64,000 bases of DNA from Burkholderiales bacterium (GTDB lineage: Bacteria; Pseudomonadota; Gammaproteobacteria; Burkholderiales; Burkholderiaceae_C), in the NCBI GenBank assembly GCA_021732385.1, contig JAKFVA010000013.1, positions 1 to 64,000 of the forward strand, given 5' to 3'. The notes beneath the pieces were generated by a model. The model was not told the DNA's origin, searched no databases, and was given only the letters and a program-made list of their open reading frames with translations. The translations under genes were made by a program, and so were the position numbers. Positions 1 to 8,938 of this stretch are shown here, piece after piece; within the stretch, counting starts at the first letter, position 1, and every line of letters begins with the position of its first letter.

Positions 1-313
1 CAAAGTGGCAGATGTAGTGGTAAACCTCGGCCACCCGAATTTGAAACTTTGAATTGCCGGGCACGTGAAACTGCTCGCCCGCGCCGGACTTGACCCATTT
101 ATCAGTGCCTGCCAACTGGTACTCGCAAGCACCGGCCACGCATTCCATGATTTCGGGCGCGCCGGTGTTGAAGGTCAGCGTGGCGGGCAGGATGACGCCA
201 ACGCTTTTTTTCGTACCGTCGGCCAGTGTGAGGCTGTGGCTGATGCATTTGCCGTCGAAGTACACATTGGCCTGCGTGGCCACGGTGACGTTGCTAAGGG
301 TGGTGGTGCTCAT
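1..313 (-). CDS. ppnP: Pyrimidine/purine nucleoside phosphorylase PpnP (DUF1255), 3' end cut by window
   Basis: Small cupin-fold cytosolic enzyme that phosphorolyses nucleosides to a base and ribose 1-phosphate. The 104 visible residues start MSTTTLSNV and show the family pattern: a YFDGK segment near residue 18, a SVGVILPA/TFNTGAPEIMECV barrel strand pair, and a VPGNSKFQIRV segment near the end. The family is about 95-105 aa, so only the last residue or two and the stop lie outside the window. Its ATG overlaps the argG stop by one base (TAATG), so translation is probably coupled to argG. Family recognition is good; the pairing with argG is seen directly. Confidence 0.85.
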   Translation of the reverse strand, partial: MSTTTLSNVTVATQANVYFDGKCISHSLTLADGTKKSVGVILPATLTFNTGAPEIMECVAGACEYQLAGTDKWVKSGAGEQFHVPGNSKFQIRVAEVYHYICHF

Positions 314-1740
314 TATTTGGCTTTCTTTTTGCTGGATTTGCCGCGTGGTGCGGGCAGGCTGCTGCGCGCAGCGGCGAGATTGCCAGCAATGCGCATGCGC
401 AGCGCGTTGAGCTTGATGAAGCCGCCTGCGTCGGCCTGGTTGTAGGCGCCACCGTCGTCGTCGAAGGTGGAGATTTTCATGTCAAACAGGCTGTCGCTGG
501 CGCTTTCGCGGCCCACGCACATGATGGTGCCCTTGTAGAGCTTGAGACGCACCGTGCCGTTCACCGTGGCTTGGCTGGCGTCAATCAGACCCTGCAGCAG
601 CAGGCGCTCGGGCGCAAACCAGTAGCCGTTGTAGACCAGGCGGGCGTAGCGTGGCATCAGGTCTTCTTTGAGCGCCAGCACTTCGCGGTCGGTGGTGATG
701 GATTCAATGGCGCGGTGGCCTGCCAGCATGATGGTGCCGCCCGGCGTTTCGTAGCAGCCACGGCTTTTCATGCCAACGTAGCGGTTTTCTACCTTGTCGA
801 GGCGGCCAATGCCGTGCTTGCCGCCGAGCTTGTTGAGGGTCTCCAGCACGGTGGCGGGCGACATCTTCACGCCGTCAATCGCCACGATGTCGCCGCGCAC
901 GTAGTCGAGTTCAATGATTTGCGGCTTGCCCGGGGCTTTTTCGGGGCTGACAGTGAGCCGCCACATGCTGTCTTCAGGCGCGAAATTGGGGTCTTCCAAA
1001 ATGCCGCCTTCGTAGCTGATATGTAGCAGATTGGCGTCCATCGAATAGGGCGCGCCGGTGCCCTTGCGCTTTTTGTATTCAACCGGGATGCCGTGCAAGT
1101 CGGCATACGCCAGCAGCTTGTCGCGGGAGAGCAGATCCCACTCGCGCCAGGGGGCAATCACTTTCACATTGGGCATCAACGCATAGGCGCCAAGTTCAAA
1201 GCGCACTTGGTCGTTGCCTTTGCCGGTGGCACCGTGGCTGATGGTATCGGCGCCGACTTTGCGCGCAATGTCAATCATGCGCTTGGCAATCAAGGGGCGG
1301 GCAATACTGGTGCCCAGCAGGTATTCGCCCTCGTACAGCGCGTTGGCGCGGAACATGGGGAAGACAAAGTCGCGCACAAATTCTTCGCGCAAGTCGTCAA
1401 TAAAGATATTGGCGGGCTTGATGCCCATCTTCAGCGCCTTGGCGCGTGCGGGCTCCACCTCTTCGCCCTGGCCAATGTCGGCGGTGAAGGTCACCACCTC
1501 GCACTGGTATTGGTCTTGCAGCCATTTCAGGATGACGGAAGTGTCCAGGCCGCCAGAGTAGGCCAGCACCACCTTGCGCGGTGTGCCAGATGGCGCATTG
1601 ACTTGGCGGGCCGACTGCTTTGCAGTGCTTTTGTTGGTGTTTTTGCCAGCGTTGGCAGGCGTCTTTGGTGCGCCTTGGGCGGCGTTGGCGCGGGGTGGTT
1701 TGTTTTTGGCAGCGGGCATCATGGTAGGCAGGGAGTGCAT
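313..1740 (-). CDS. argG: Argininosuccinate synthase
   Basis: Joins citrulline and aspartate using ATP to give argininosuccinate, the penultimate step of arginine synthesis, in the cytosol. The N-type ATP-pyrophosphatase P-loop AYSGGLDTS lies at residues 60-68, and [15 protein letters not shown] follows in the middle. At 475 aa it is longer than the usual ~400-aa short type. A roughly 55-residue Ala/Lys/Asn-rich leader precedes the P-loop, and a Lys-rich tail ends the protein. No internal ATG, GTG or TTG codon in the leader offers a later start, and no clear ribosome binding site precedes MHSLPT. Met7 or Met8 are alternative starts. It is followed by the overlapping ppnP. Function is secure; the exact start is not. 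Confidence 0.95.
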   Translation of the reverse strand: MHSLPTMMPAAKNKPPRANAAQGAPKTPANAGKNTNKSTAKQSARQVNAPSGTPRKVVLAYSGGLDTSVILKWLQDQYQCEVVTFTADIGQGEEVEPARAKALKMGIKPANIFIDDLREEFVRDFVFPMFRANALYEGEYLLGTSIARPLIAKRMIDIARKVGADTISHGATGKGNDQVRFELGAYALMPNVKVIAPWREWDLLSRDKLLAYADLHGIPVEYKKRKGTGAPYSMDANLLHISYEGGILEDPNFAPEDSMWRLTVSPEKAPGKPQIIELDYVRGDIVAIDGVKMSPATVLETLNKLGGKHGIGRLDKVENRYVGMKSRGCYETPGGTIMLAGHRAIESITTDREVLALKEDLMPRYARLVYNGYWFAPERLLLQGLIDASQATVNGTVRLKLYKGTIMCVGRESASDSLFDMKISTFDDDGGAYNQADAGGFIKLNALRMRIAGNLAAARSSLPAPRGKSSKKKAK

Positions 1741-1816
1741 TAAAGTAAGCTTGTAATTCTAGTTATCTGGAACCTGTGGCTTATTTGCCGCACTGACTGT
1801 TATGTCTGCAACAATT

Positions 1817-1848
1817 TGAATCCGCCGGTTTTACGGCAGCGTATCTAA
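1817..1848 (+). promoter_or_regulatory. Candidate ECF-type promoter of the sigma factor gene
   Basis: TGAATCC (1817-1823) and GTATCTAA (1841-1848) are separated by 17 bases and lie 16 bases before the sigma-factor ATG. The spacer contains GCCG/CGGC half-sites. ECF sigma factors commonly read their own promoter, and the two blocks have the general look of ECF -35/-10 elements. The assignment is inference from position and shape only. Confidence 0.35.
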
Positions 1849-1863
1849 CCTTAAGCACCCGAC

Positions 1864-2439
1864 ATGGCCTCTTTGACCCCCGATACGCAGCTCATTGCAT
1901 TGCTTGAGCGAATTGCCCAGAAAGACGAAGCCGCCTTGCGCGCGCTCTACGACCTGACTGGCTCCAAGCTGTATGGCCTGGCGCTGCGGGTGGTGAGCAG
2001 CCGGGACCACGCCGAAGACGTGCTGCAGGAGGCGTTTTTGAATATTTGGCGGATTGCAGGCGACTACCGTGCGTCACTCAGTCCGCCCATGGCCTGGATG
2101 GGCGTGATTGTGCGCAGCCGGGCACTTGATTTTTTGCGCCGACGCGCCAGCGAGCGCGCCGACGTGACGCAGGAGCTGGACGACGCGCTGAGCGACAGCC
2201 TGGCGGGCGACGCCGCCAACCCGATGGACACGGCGCAGGCCAGCGAGCTGGCTTGCGCCTTGCCTGAATGTTTGCGCAAACTCGATGCCAGGCAGCGCGA
2301 AGTGGTGAGTTTGGCGTACCTGCGCGATCTGAGTCATGGCGAATTGGCCAGCCAGCTCAAGCTGCCGCTGGGCACCGTCAAGACCTGGATTCGCCGCGGC
2401 CTGGCGCAGTTGCGCAGTTGCATGGCGCATGTGACTTGA
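1864..2439 (+). CDS. ECF-family RNA polymerase sigma factor (SigK/RskA-associated type)
   Basis: A 191-aa extracytoplasmic-function sigma factor. Region 2 occupies roughly residues 20-90 and includes the DHAEDVLQEAFLNIW core-binding/-10 helix. Region 4 (about 135-185) ends with the helix-turn-helix LSHGELASQLKLPLGTVKTW. Regions 1 and 3 are absent, as expected for ECF factors. The start follows a short leader and has no strong ribosome binding site. The next gene, 69 bases downstream, encodes an RskA-like membrane anti-sigma factor, so the pair should form a membrane-signal switch. The stimulus is not evident. Neighbouring envelope proteins hint at an envelope or oxidative signal, which is inference. 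Confidence 0.9.
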   Translation: MASLTPDTQLIALLERIAQKDEAALRALYDLTGSKLYGLALRVVSSRDHAEDVLQEAFLNIWRIAGDYRASLSPPMAWMGVIVRSRALDFLRRRASERADVTQELDDALSDSLAGDAANPMDTAQASELACALPECLRKLDARQREVVSLAYLRDLSHGELASQLKLPLGTVKTWIRRGLAQLRSCMAHVT

Positions 2440-2508
2440 GGCTGGCTGCTTTTTATTTTTTGAAACGATTTTTATCTATCCGCTTTTAGTGAGTTGTCAG
2501 GAAGCACC

Positions 2509-3339
2509 ATGAATTTGATCAACAAGCCCCAACTGCTGGACCAACTGGCTGCCAGCTACGCGCTGGGCAGTCTGCGTGGTGGCGCGCGGCGGCGTTTTGA
2601 GGCATTGGCCCAGGCCAGCCTCACGGTGCGCACGGCGGGCCTGCTGTGGCAAGAGCGCATGGCCAGTCTGAATGAATTGCAGGCGGCGCAGGCACCGAGC
2701 GAAAACGTCTGGAAGCGGATTCAAATCTCGCTGGCCACGCAGCAGCAAAAAGCCCCTGGGTTAGCCGCAGAGCCGGGCTTGCTGGCGCAATTGCGCAGCA
2801 GCCTGCGGCTGTGGCGCGGCGTTGGCCTGGCCGGTGCGCTGGGCACTGTGGCTGCTGTGCTGGTGGGCGTGAGCCAGACCGGGCAGTGGCGCAATGAGGC
2901 GGGTGCGCTGGGCACACAGGTGAGCCAGCTGCAGGGCCAGGTCAGCCAGTTGAACGGGCAGCTTCAGGCCGCACCCGCTATTGCGTATGTGGCCGTGCTC
3001 ACAGACGACAAGGCCGCAGCCAGCTTGCTGGCCACGTTTGACGCCAAATCAGGCAAGCTCACGCTCAAGCGCCTGGGCAACTTTGCCGAAGGGGCCGACA
3101 AATCCCTGCAACTGTGGGCCTTGCCGGGCCAGCCCAAGCCGGGGCAAAGCGCGGGTGCACCCAAATCGCTGGGTGTGCTGGGCAGTGAGGCGGTGATTCG
3201 GCTGGTGGCCGATGGCGCGCAGGTCAGCCAAGTGCCCGCGCTGGCCATTAGCCTGGAGCCCAAAGGCGGTGTGTCGGGTGAGGCTGGCCCGAGCGGACCA
3301 GTTTTGTTCAAGGGCGAACTGATTCAGACCGCCTTGTAA
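2509..3339 (+). CDS. Anti-sigma factor, RskA family
   Basis: A 276-aa single-pass membrane protein. The N-terminal cytoplasmic part (1-100) has the anti-sigma helix pattern LLDQLAASYALGSLRGGARRRFE. A transmembrane helix spans about 104-123. A short coiled, Gln-rich stretch (TQVSQLQGQVSQLNGQLQ) follows, and the periplasmic RskA domain covers about 150-276. The ATG at 2509 is preferred because AGGA sits eight bases upstream; a TTG 15 bases earlier would add five residues. It should sequester the ECF sigma factor encoded just upstream and release it on a periplasmic signal, probably by regulated proteolysis as known for this family. Confidence 0.88.
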   Translation: MNLINKPQLLDQLAASYALGSLRGGARRRFEALAQASLTVRTAGLLWQERMASLNELQAAQAPSENVWKRIQISLATQQQKAPGLAAEPGLLAQLRSSLRLWRGVGLAGALGTVAAVLVGVSQTGQWRNEAGALGTQVSQLQGQVSQLNGQLQAAPAIAYVAVLTDDKAAASLLATFDAKSGKLTLKRLGNFAEGADKSLQLWALPGQPKPGQSAGAPKSLGVLGSEAVIRLVADGAQVSQVPALAISLEPKGGVSGEAGPSGPVLFKGELIQTAL

Positions 3340-3343
3340 GAAC

Positions 3344-3376
3344 GCCCGGCTGTGCAGCCCGGAATTGCACCCGGGC
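3344..3376. terminator. Hairpin between convergent genes
   Basis: GCCCGG (3344-3349) and CCGGGC (3371-3376) enclose a second paired arm GTGCA/TGCAC (3352-3356 and 3366-3370). The structure fills the 44-base gap between the ends of the anti-sigma gene and the minus-strand glycine-zipper gene. It could act as a bidirectional terminator, but there is no T-run on either side. Confidence 0.4.
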
Positions 3377-3383
3377 CAGGCGC

Positions 3384-4085
3384 TTAGTAGCGGCGGTAGC
3401 CGTGACCGTGACCGTAATAGCCTCGGCTGTAACCCAGATTCAGTGACACGCCCAAGGGCGCATAGTAAGGCCGGGGTGTTACATAGTAGGGGTAGCTTCG
3501 CACCACAACAGGCGCGGCCACCGCTTGCGTAACCACGGTGCTCTCACCCTCATAAACCTGCGTCAGCGGCTGGCCAATCGGGCGCTGGTTAATGGGGGTC
3601 TGGTTGCCGGTACTCACTGGCGTAACTTGCAGCTGAATCGACGGGCCGGGGTCTTGCGGCAATTGCACCTGGTACTGCTTGCCGGCGTATTCGTAGACCA
3701 CGTTGTAGGCCACCGGGCGGTTTTCGTAAAAGGTTTGCGTGGTGCACTGGGTGACGTTTTGCACCTCGGTGCCGCTGCCTTCAATGTTGTTGCCCAGCAC
3801 AGCACCACCAAACAGGCCAATGGCGGTAGCCAGGGCACGGCCACCGCCGTTGCCGATCTGGTTGCCTACAGCACCGCCGGCAATGGCCCCGAGCACGGCA
3901 CCGCCGCCCGATTTTTGCGACTGCACGGTTTGCTGCGTGTTGCTGCACACCTGGCGTGGCACCGCAAACTGCTGGATGACGGGCGTGGTCGAGATAACGC
4001 GGCCCACTTCCTGCGCGCCAGCGGCCGCGCCAATGACGGACAGTACGGCCAGCAAGCCTGATTTTTTAAGCGTCGATGTATTCAT
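3384..4085 (-). CDS. Glycine-zipper (2TM) envelope protein
   Basis: A 233-aa exported protein. A signal peptide covers about residues 1-24 (ending AAAGAQ). A glycine-zipper segment lies at about 60-103 (GAVLGAIAGGAVGNQIGNG... GGAVLGNNIEG). A beta-rich domain begins VAYNVVYEYAGKQYQVQLP, and the C-terminal tail is Tyr/Gly/His-rich (YSRGYYGHGHGYRRY). Family members sit in or against the outer membrane; a specific role cannot be named. No lipobox is visible. A second, lipidated glycine-zipper protein occurs at 18683-19189. Spacing after the sigma/anti-sigma pair suggests, without proving, a shared envelope theme. Confidence 0.8.
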   Translation of the reverse strand: MNTSTLKKSGLLAVLSVIGAAAGAQEVGRVISTTPVIQQFAVPRQVCSNTQQTVQSQKSGGGAVLGAIAGGAVGNQIGNGGGRALATAIGLFGGAVLGNNIEGSGTEVQNVTQCTTQTFYENRPVAYNVVYEYAGKQYQVQLPQDPGPSIQLQVTPVSTGNQTPINQRPIGQPLTQVYEGESTVVTQAVAAPVVVRSYPYYVTPRPYYAPLGVSLNLGYSRGYYGHGHGYRRY

Positions 4086-4223
4086 GGTGTTGCTCCTGCA
4101 ATGGGGGCTATTGAAAAACAGCAGCCAGACTGCACACTGATTTTAAGCGTTGGAAGGGTTTTTGGGTGTCTGGTTCACCGTTTGGCTGGTAACGGGCAAG
4201 TAAAGTACGGCCCGGCACGTTTT

Positions 4224-4598
4224 TTAAGGGGGTACAGGCCATTGCTCGGGCTTGAAACCCACGCTAAAAACCGGCTTGGCAGGCCACGCGCCAGACCAGT
4301 GAATCACCGGGCGTTTGATGACGCTGGCCTGGGCCAGCATCAGGGCGGCAGCGCTCTTGGCATCCACCACCGCGGCTTGCTGCGCCGGGCTGAGCTTGCG
4401 CCAGGTTGTGCCCTGGCGATTGAGCAAAATGTCCCAATCCAGTTGCGCCATCCAGACAGTCAGCAGTTCGGGTGTGGGCGGCGTTTTCTTGAAATCCACA
4501 AAGCGGTGCGCCAGCCCGCGCTGCGCCAGCCAGGCACGGGCTTTTTTAACCGTGTCGCAATTGGCAATGCCATAGACCACGGGGGTTTGCTGTTCCAT
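4224..4598 (-). CDS. ArsC/Spx-family reductase-like protein (YffB type)
   Basis: A 124-aa thioredoxin-fold protein with VYGIANCDTVKKARAWL near the N terminus, placing a single redox Cys at residue 14. The KTPPT segment and a conserved R-P pair in ASVIKRPVIHW follow. These features match the YffB subgroup of ArsC-like proteins, whose physiological substrate is unclear; true arsenate reduction should not be assumed. The start is MEQQT at 4598; the longer open frame upstream is opposite folC and is not coding. It is divergent from folC, with only 76 bases for both promoters. Confidence 0.82.
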   Translation of the reverse strand: MEQQTPVVYGIANCDTVKKARAWLAQRGLAHRFVDFKKTPPTPELLTVWMAQLDWDILLNRQGTTWRKLSPAQQAAVVDAKSAAALMLAQASVIKRPVIHWSGAWPAKPVFSVGFKPEQWPVPP

Positions 4599-4674
4599 GG
4601 CCTTATTTTGCTTTATCCGCAGGCTAAAAATGCCGGCTGAAAAACGGCTGTCAGGCAGCGACAATCCTGCTCCT

Positions 4675-6012
4675 ATGCAAGATTTACCGCCTCTTTTGTC
4701 CCGCAGCCTGCCGCAATGGCTGGCACATTGCGAGCAGCTGCACCCGGTCGGCATCGACATGGGCCTGGCACGCGTGCAGGCCGTGGCGCAGCGGCTCAAT
4801 GCGGGTTTGGGGCTGCGCTTTAGCTGCCCGGTGATTACCGTGGCGGGCACCAATGGCAAGGGCTCCACCTGTGCCATGCTGGAATCCATCTTGCAGCAGG
4901 CGGGCTACCGCAGCGGCCTGTTCACCTCGCCGCATCTGGTGCATTTTGAGGAGCGCTGCCGCATAGGCGGGCAGGTGGTGGATGCCGAGCACCTGTGCAC
5001 GCACTTTGCGCTGGTGGAGGCTGCCCGCCTGAGCGGCGGGCCGGTTATTTCGCTGACGTATTTTGAATTTACAACCCTGGCAATTCTGAGCTTGCTGGCG
5101 GCCAGCGGGCTTGATGCCGTGGTGCTGGAAGTGGGCTTGGGCGGGCGGCTTGACGCCGTGAATGTGGTCGATGCCGACTGCGCTGTGATCACCTGCATTG
5201 CGCTGGACCACATGGACTACCTGGGCAGTACGCGCGAGCTGATTGGCCACGAAAAAGCTGGCATCATGCGCACGGGCAGGCCTGCTGTAGTGAGCGACCC
5301 GGCCGTGCCTGCCAGCGTTGTGGCACATGCCAAGAAGGTGGGCGCCGATTTGTGGCTGATTGGGCGCGATTTCAATGTGTCGGGCGACCCCCAGCAATGG
5401 GCCTGGGCAGGCCGCGGGCGGCGCTACAGCGGCCTGGCCTACCCGGCGCTGCGCGGCGCCAATCAGCTCATCAACGCGGCGGGTGTGCTGGCGGCTTTGC
5501 AGGCCTTGCGCGAGCGGCTGCCCGTCACTGCGCAGGCCATTCGCAGTGGCCTAGCCATGGTGGAATTGGCTGGGCGCTTTCAGTTGTTTCCTGGCCAACC
5601 GGCGCTGGTGCTGGATGTGGCGCACAACCCGCATTCGGTGGCGGCGCTGGCTGAGAACCTGGACGCGATGGGTTTTTACCCCGTCACGCACGCGGTTTTT
5701 GGGGCCATGGCCGACAAAGATTTGGCTGCCATGCTGACGCGCATTGCGCCGCTGGTTGATCGCTGGTATTTCACCGATCTGCCCACGCCCAGGGCGCAGT
5801 CGGCGCAGCAATTGCAGGCGTTGTGGCAAAGGCTGAACACCCGCAGCGACGCGCGTGCCTGCAGTGTGGCGAACCCGTCGGCAGGACTGCGCCAAGCCAT
5901 CGCGGCGGCACAGCCCGCTGATAGAATCGTGGTCTTTGGATCGTTCTACACGGTGGGCGGTGTGTTGGAACAAGGCATTCCCCAACGGCACGCGCCGCAT
6001 TTGAGTACCTGA
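4675..6012 (+). CDS. folC: Bifunctional dihydrofolate synthase / folylpolyglutamate synthase
   Basis: A 445-aa Mur-ligase-type enzyme adding glutamate to dihydropteroate and to reduced folates. The ATP-binding loop VAGTNGKGSTCAML lies at about residue 60, the LFTSPHL motif follows, and the substrate/metal region EVGLGGRLDAVN is present. The C-terminal ligase domain contains LVLDVAHNPHS. The start MQDLPP at 4675 is chosen because family members begin shortly before the SLPQWLAHCE segment; ATGs at 4597 and 4630 are in frame but would add unrelated residues. It is first in the folC-SPOR-cvpA-purF run, an arrangement also known in Escherichia coli. Confidence 0.95.
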   Translation: MQDLPPLLSRSLPQWLAHCEQLHPVGIDMGLARVQAVAQRLNAGLGLRFSCPVITVAGTNGKGSTCAMLESILQQAGYRSGLFTSPHLVHFEERCRIGGQVVDAEHLCTHFALVEAARLSGGPVISLTYFEFTTLAILSLLAASGLDAVVLEVGLGGRLDAVNVVDADCAVITCIALDHMDYLGSTRELIGHEKAGIMRTGRPAVVSDPAVPASVVAHAKKVGADLWLIGRDFNVSGDPQQWAWAGRGRRYSGLAYPALRGANQLINAAGVLAALQALRERLPVTAQAIRSGLAMVELAGRFQLFPGQPALVLDVAHNPHSVAALAENLDAMGFYPVTHAVFGAMADKDLAAMLTRIAPLVDRWYFTDLPTPRAQSAQQLQALWQRLNTRSDARACSVANPSAGLRQAIAAAQPADRIVVFGSFYTVGGVLEQGIPQRHAPHLST

Positions 6013-6033
6013 CTGAACACCTGAATCCATACC

Positions 6034-6849
6034 ATGGCCCTATTCAAGTCCCGCAGCGGCAATGACCCGGTTTCGCAGGCCAGCCCGCCCGCGGACACCA
6101 TTGAAGTCATCCGCAAAAAAGCCCGCCAACGCCTGATTGGCTCAGCTGTGCTGGTGTTGCTGGCTGTGGTGGGGTTCCCACTGCTGTTTGACTCGCAGCC
6201 GCGCCCGGTGCCAGTCGATATTGCAATTGAGATTCCCGACAAAAACAAGGTCAAACCATTGGTATTGCCAGGGCCAGCTCCAGTGCCTGCACCTGCCAGC
6301 AGCACAGCTATTGCCCCAGCGGCGGTTACCAGCGCGCCTGTAGTGGCGGTGCAGGCAGCGCCTGTTACGCCCGGCGCTGCGCCAGCCAAGCCTGCGGTCA
6401 TGGTGACGGCCACCGCCAGCCTGAACGCTAAAGAAGAATTGCTGCCCACCAAACCCACGGTGCCAGCCAAGCCGCCGCCGGTTGGCAAGCTGGCAATAGA
6501 GCCGCCCAAAGTGGCAACCCCAACCGCGCCAAAACCCGATGATGGCACCCGCGCCCGGGCTTTGCTCGAGGGCAAAGCGGTTGAGGCTGCGCCCGCACCT
6601 GCAACATCGGCAGCAGCAGGAGGGCGTTTTGTGGTTCAAGTGGGTGCTTTTGCCGATGCGCTCAAGGCGCGCGAAGTACGTCTTAAGCTTGAGAAAGCCG
6701 GACTTAAAACCTACACCCAAGTAGTTGATTCAACGGAGGGTAAGCGCACCCGAGTCCGGGTTGGCCCGTTTGACAACAAGGCCGACGCGAACGCTGCTTC
6801 CGAAAAAATCAAGGGGCTGGATTTGGCCGCCTCGATCCTTATCTTGTAA
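6034..6849 (+). CDS. SPOR-domain membrane protein (DedD-like)
   Basis: A 271-aa bitopic inner-membrane protein. A cytoplasmic N-terminus is followed by a transmembrane helix at about residues 37-55 (LIGSAVLVLLAVVGFPLLF). A long Pro/Ala-rich linker (about 70-190) leads to a C-terminal SPOR domain (about 193-271: RFVVQVGAFADALKAREV... TRVRVGPF). SPOR domains bind denuded septal peptidoglycan, so a division-site role is expected. Position between folC and cvpA matches dedD of enterobacteria, which supports the family call; the symbol is withheld because the linker is not conserved. Confidence 0.85.
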   Translation: MALFKSRSGNDPVSQASPPADTIEVIRKKARQRLIGSAVLVLLAVVGFPLLFDSQPRPVPVDIAIEIPDKNKVKPLVLPGPAPVPAPASSTAIAPAAVTSAPVVAVQAAPVTPGAAPAKPAVMVTATASLNAKEELLPTKPTVPAKPPPVGKLAIEPPKVATPTAPKPDDGTRARALLEGKAVEAAPAPATSAAAGGRFVVQVGAFADALKAREVRLKLEKAGLKTYTQVVDSTEGKRTRVRVGPFDNKADANAASEKIKGLDLAASILIL

Positions 6850-6857
6850 GCCCGCCT

Positions 6858-7352
6858 GTGAATGCTCTAAACACGCTGGACTGGGTATTTTTGGTCGTTT
6901 TACTGCTTTCTGTGGCTTTGGGTTTGTTGCGTGGCTTGGTTTATGAGGTGTTGTCGCTGATGGCCTGGGTAGCGGCTTTCGTGCTGGCGCAATGGCTGGC
7001 GACTGACGTGGCCCAGTACCTGCCTTTGACTGGGTTTGCGGAGCCAGTGCGCTATGCGTTGGGATTCGTGCTGATTTTTGTGGCCGTGGTATTTGTTGGA
7101 GGCTTGCTGGCCTGGCTACTGAAGAAAGCCATTACTGTGGTCGGCTTGCGCCCCATAGACCGGGTACTGGGGGGCATGTTTGGCCTGCTGAGGGGGGTGT
7201 TGATTTTGCTGGCGCTGGCGGTGGTGGTGCAGACGACCGCGCTTAGATCGCAGGTGCTGTGGCAGCAATCGGCTGGTGCGCAGGTACTTGCAGCGGTGCT
7301 GCTGGGGCTCAAACCGCTCCTGCCGCAGGCCTTAGTCAAGTTTTTGCCATGA
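6858..7352 (+). CDS. cvpA: CvpA family inner-membrane protein
   Basis: A 164-aa protein with four predicted membrane helices, beginning MNALNTLDWVFLVVLLLSVALGLLRGLVYEV, the typical CvpA opening. The start codon is GTG at 6858, eight bases after the SPOR gene. In enterobacteria the gene lies directly before purF and is linked to envelope tolerance and colicin V export; the biochemical role is unsettled. Operon membership with folC upstream and purF 74 bases downstream is clear from order and spacing. Confidence 0.88.
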   Translation: MNALNTLDWVFLVVLLLSVALGLLRGLVYEVLSLMAWVAAFVLAQWLATDVAQYLPLTGFAEPVRYALGFVLIFVAVVFVGGLLAWLLKKAITVVGLRPIDRVLGGMFGLLRGVLILLALAVVVQTTALRSQVLWQQSAGAQVLAAVLLGLKPLLPQALVKFLP

Positions 7353-7426
7353 GTTTACATATTGTGTGTGGTGCGTTTAGCGTAATTTAGGCCGGTAACT
7401 GCGGTTGCTGGCACAGGAACAAAAGC

Positions 7427-8929
7427 ATGTGTGGAATAGTGGGTGTGGTCTCTGCCGCGCCGGTCAACCAGTTAATTTACGACGCCCTGTTGCTGTTGCA
7501 GCACCGGGGCCAGGACGCGGCTGGCATCGTGACGCAGCAGGGCCGCAAATTCTTCATGCACAAGGCCAAGGGCATGGTGCGCGACGTATTTCGCACCCGT
7601 GACATGCGGGCGCTGCCTGGCCCGGTGGGCTTGGGCCAAGTACGCTACCCCACGGCGGGCAATGCTTTCAGCGAAGAAGAGGCGCAACCGTTTTACGTGA
7701 GCGCGCCGTTTGGCTTGGTGCTGGTGCACAACGGCAACCTGACTAATGCCAAAGCGCTTAAGGTCGAGCTGTTTTCCACCGACCACCGCCACATCAACAC
7801 CGAGAGCGATTCCGAGGTGCTGCTCAATGTGCTGGCCCATGAGCTGGAAAAAACCACGCGCGGTATTACCCTTAAACCGGCTGATGTGTTTGCCGCTGTC
7901 CAGGGCGTACACCGCCGCGTCAAGGGCTCGTATGCGGTGGTGGCGCTGATTGCCGGGCATGGCTTGCTGGCGTTTCGTGACCCGTTTGGTATCCGCCCGC
8001 TGTGCCTGGGCCGTGGCAAGGACACCGTGATGGTGGCCAGCGAATCGGTGGCGCTGGAGGGCACGGCGCATGCTTTTGAGCGCGACATTCAGCCTGGCGA
8101 GGCCGTGTTTGTTGACCTACAGGGCACAGTTCATGCGCAGCAATGCGCTGATGCACCGCGGCTCAACCCCTGCATTTTTGAATTTGTCTACCTGGCCCGG
8201 CCTGACTCGGTGCTTGACGGCATTTCGGTCTACCAAGCACGGCTGAACCTGGGCGAATCGCTGGCTAAGCGGCTGGTGTCTACCGTGCCGCCCAGCGAGA
8301 TTGATGTGGTTATCCCGATTCCCGAGTCCAGCCGCCCCAGCGCCATGCAACTGGCGCAGTTGCTGGGCTTGCCCTACCGCGAAGGTTTTGTGAAGAATCG
8401 TTATGTGGGCCGCACTTTTATCATGCCTGGCCAGGCAGTGCGCAGCAAATCGGTGCGCCAAAAACTCAATGTAATCACCAGCGAGTTCAAGGGCCGCAAT
8501 GTGCTGCTGGTGGACGATTCCATCGTGCGTGGCACCACCAGCCGTGAGATCGTGCAGATGGCGCGCGACGCCGGTGCACGTAAGGTTTACCTGGCCAGTG
8601 CGGCGCCGCCAGTGCGCTATCCCAATGTCTATGGCATCGACATGCCCACCGCCGAGGAACTGGTGGCGCATGGCCGCTCGGTCGATGAAATACGCGCCAT
8701 CATTGGCTGCGACGCGCTGATCTACCAGGACGTGGACGGCATGAAAAATGCCATCGGCAAGCTCAACCCACATCTGGCGGGCTTTGATGCGTCGTGCTTT
8801 GACGGCATGTACTGTACTGGCGACATTACCGCCGCCGACATTGCCCGCCTGAATGAAAACCGCGTCACGGCCGAGGAGGGCCAGCAAGACAATTCGCGCC
8901 TGGCCTTGCCCAATGCCCAGGCTGCTTAA
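7427..8929 (+). CDS. purF: Amidophosphoribosyltransferase
   Basis: First committed enzyme of purine synthesis, making 5-phosphoribosylamine from PRPP and glutamine. The protein (500 aa) starts MCGIVGVV, so the N-terminal nucleophile Cys becomes residue 1 after Met removal. The class-II glutaminase domain includes RYPTAG and VLVHNGNLTN. The phosphoribosyltransferase half contains the PRPP loop NVLLVDDSIVRGTTSREIV. The length is standard. It lies 74 bases after cvpA and 9 bases before metZ. No PurR-type operator was identified. Confidence 0.97.
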   Translation: MCGIVGVVSAAPVNQLIYDALLLLQHRGQDAAGIVTQQGRKFFMHKAKGMVRDVFRTRDMRALPGPVGLGQVRYPTAGNAFSEEEAQPFYVSAPFGLVLVHNGNLTNAKALKVELFSTDHRHINTESDSEVLLNVLAHELEKTTRGITLKPADVFAAVQGVHRRVKGSYAVVALIAGHGLLAFRDPFGIRPLCLGRGKDTVMVASESVALEGTAHAFERDIQPGEAVFVDLQGTVHAQQCADAPRLNPCIFEFVYLARPDSVLDGISVYQARLNLGESLAKRLVSTVPPSEIDVVIPIPESSRPSAMQLAQLLGLPYREGFVKNRYVGRTFIMPGQAVRSKSVRQKLNVITSEFKGRNVLLVDDSIVRGTTSREIVQMARDAGARKVYLASAAPPVRYPNVYGIDMPTAEELVAHGRSVDEIRAIIGCDALIYQDVDGMKNAIGKLNPHLAGFDASCFDGMYCTGDITAADIARLNENRVTAEEGQQDNSRLALPNAQAA

Positions 8930-8938
8930 GGAATTTGC

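Noticed and set aside
571-1743. Plus-strand frames opposite argG
   Set aside because: No ribosome binding sites and no family resemblance; argG on the other strand explains the coding bias.
4599-4889. Extension of the ArsC-like gene into folC
   Set aside because: The added residues are antisense to folC and unlike the family, whose proteins begin a few residues before the VYGIANC segment.
5551-6575. Minus-strand frames opposite folC and the SPOR gene
   Set aside because: They are low-complexity translations opposite Ala/Pro-rich coding sequence.
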